From JAZNUH01 sp045592225 (lineage in GTDB: Bacteria > Bacillota > Clostridia > UMGS1883 > UMGS1540), in contig JAZNUH010000150.1 of NCBI GenBank assembly GCA_045592225.1, forward strand, positions 1 through 22,165: a stretch of DNA of 22,165 nucleotides, given 5' to 3'. The notes below the pieces were generated by a model that saw nothing but the letters and a program-made list of their open reading frames with translations, made no database searches and was not told the origin of the DNA. Of this stretch, positions 22,144 to 22,165 are shown piece by piece. The translations under genes were made by a program, and so were the position numbers. Each line of letters opens with the position of its first letter. Positions within the stretch are counted from its first letter, which is position 1.

Positions 22144-22165
22144 TAGTGTCAAGTCCATACAATTT

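Overview
The window looks like a piece of chromosome from an anaerobic member of the Bacillota, class Clostridia. The evidence is a PolC-type replicative polymerase, a small 2[4Fe-4S] ferredoxin, strong AGGAGG-type ribosome binding sites, the MEP isoprenoid gene ispG, and copper-amine-oxidase-N-like 'stalk' domains on exported proteins. I cannot fix the genus. No tRNA, rRNA, CRISPR array or intact transposase was seen.

Layout. (1) Positions 1-1840, minus strand, accessory region: an exported protein cut by the left edge, two tandem paralogous membrane-anchored proteins of unknown function, and a 30-codon gene with its own consensus promoter. The gaps are packed with short palindromic, REP-like repeats, including four variants of one 27-29 bp element. 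(2) Positions 1874-2134, plus strand: a small ferredoxin, followed by a stretch that could fold into two competing hairpins. (3) Positions 2262-15870: a tightly packed plus-strand gene run, probably one operon. It holds trmN6, rsmI, ddl, murI, a DUF1934/YwiB gene, argS, an S41 processing protease, ispG, polC and a ceramidase-fold hydrolase, closed by a strong terminator. Several junctions overlap by 1-8 nt. The run combines RNA modification, peptidoglycan precursors (D-Ala-D-Ala and D-Glu), tRNA charging, isoprenoid synthesis and replication. (4) Positions 15872-18312: an exported stalk plus beta-helix protein and two small membrane proteins, one of them YcxB-like. (5) Positions 18341-22143: an array of small hairpins joined by a repeated CGATAT linker, then an intact-looking MmeI-type (type IIL) restriction-modification enzyme, and directly behind it an AT-rich gene of unknown function that is probably co-transcribed with it.

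The core block (3) is ordinary housekeeping DNA of about 45-50% GC where sampled. The right end is more AT-rich (28% GC in one sampled 60-base line of the last gene) and looks horizontally acquired. Within the restriction gene, base composition drops in and around the predicted target-recognition region, suggesting module exchange. The most interesting material is the REP-rich left end with its 30-codon gene, the hairpin array, and the unknown gene coupled to the type IIL enzyme.
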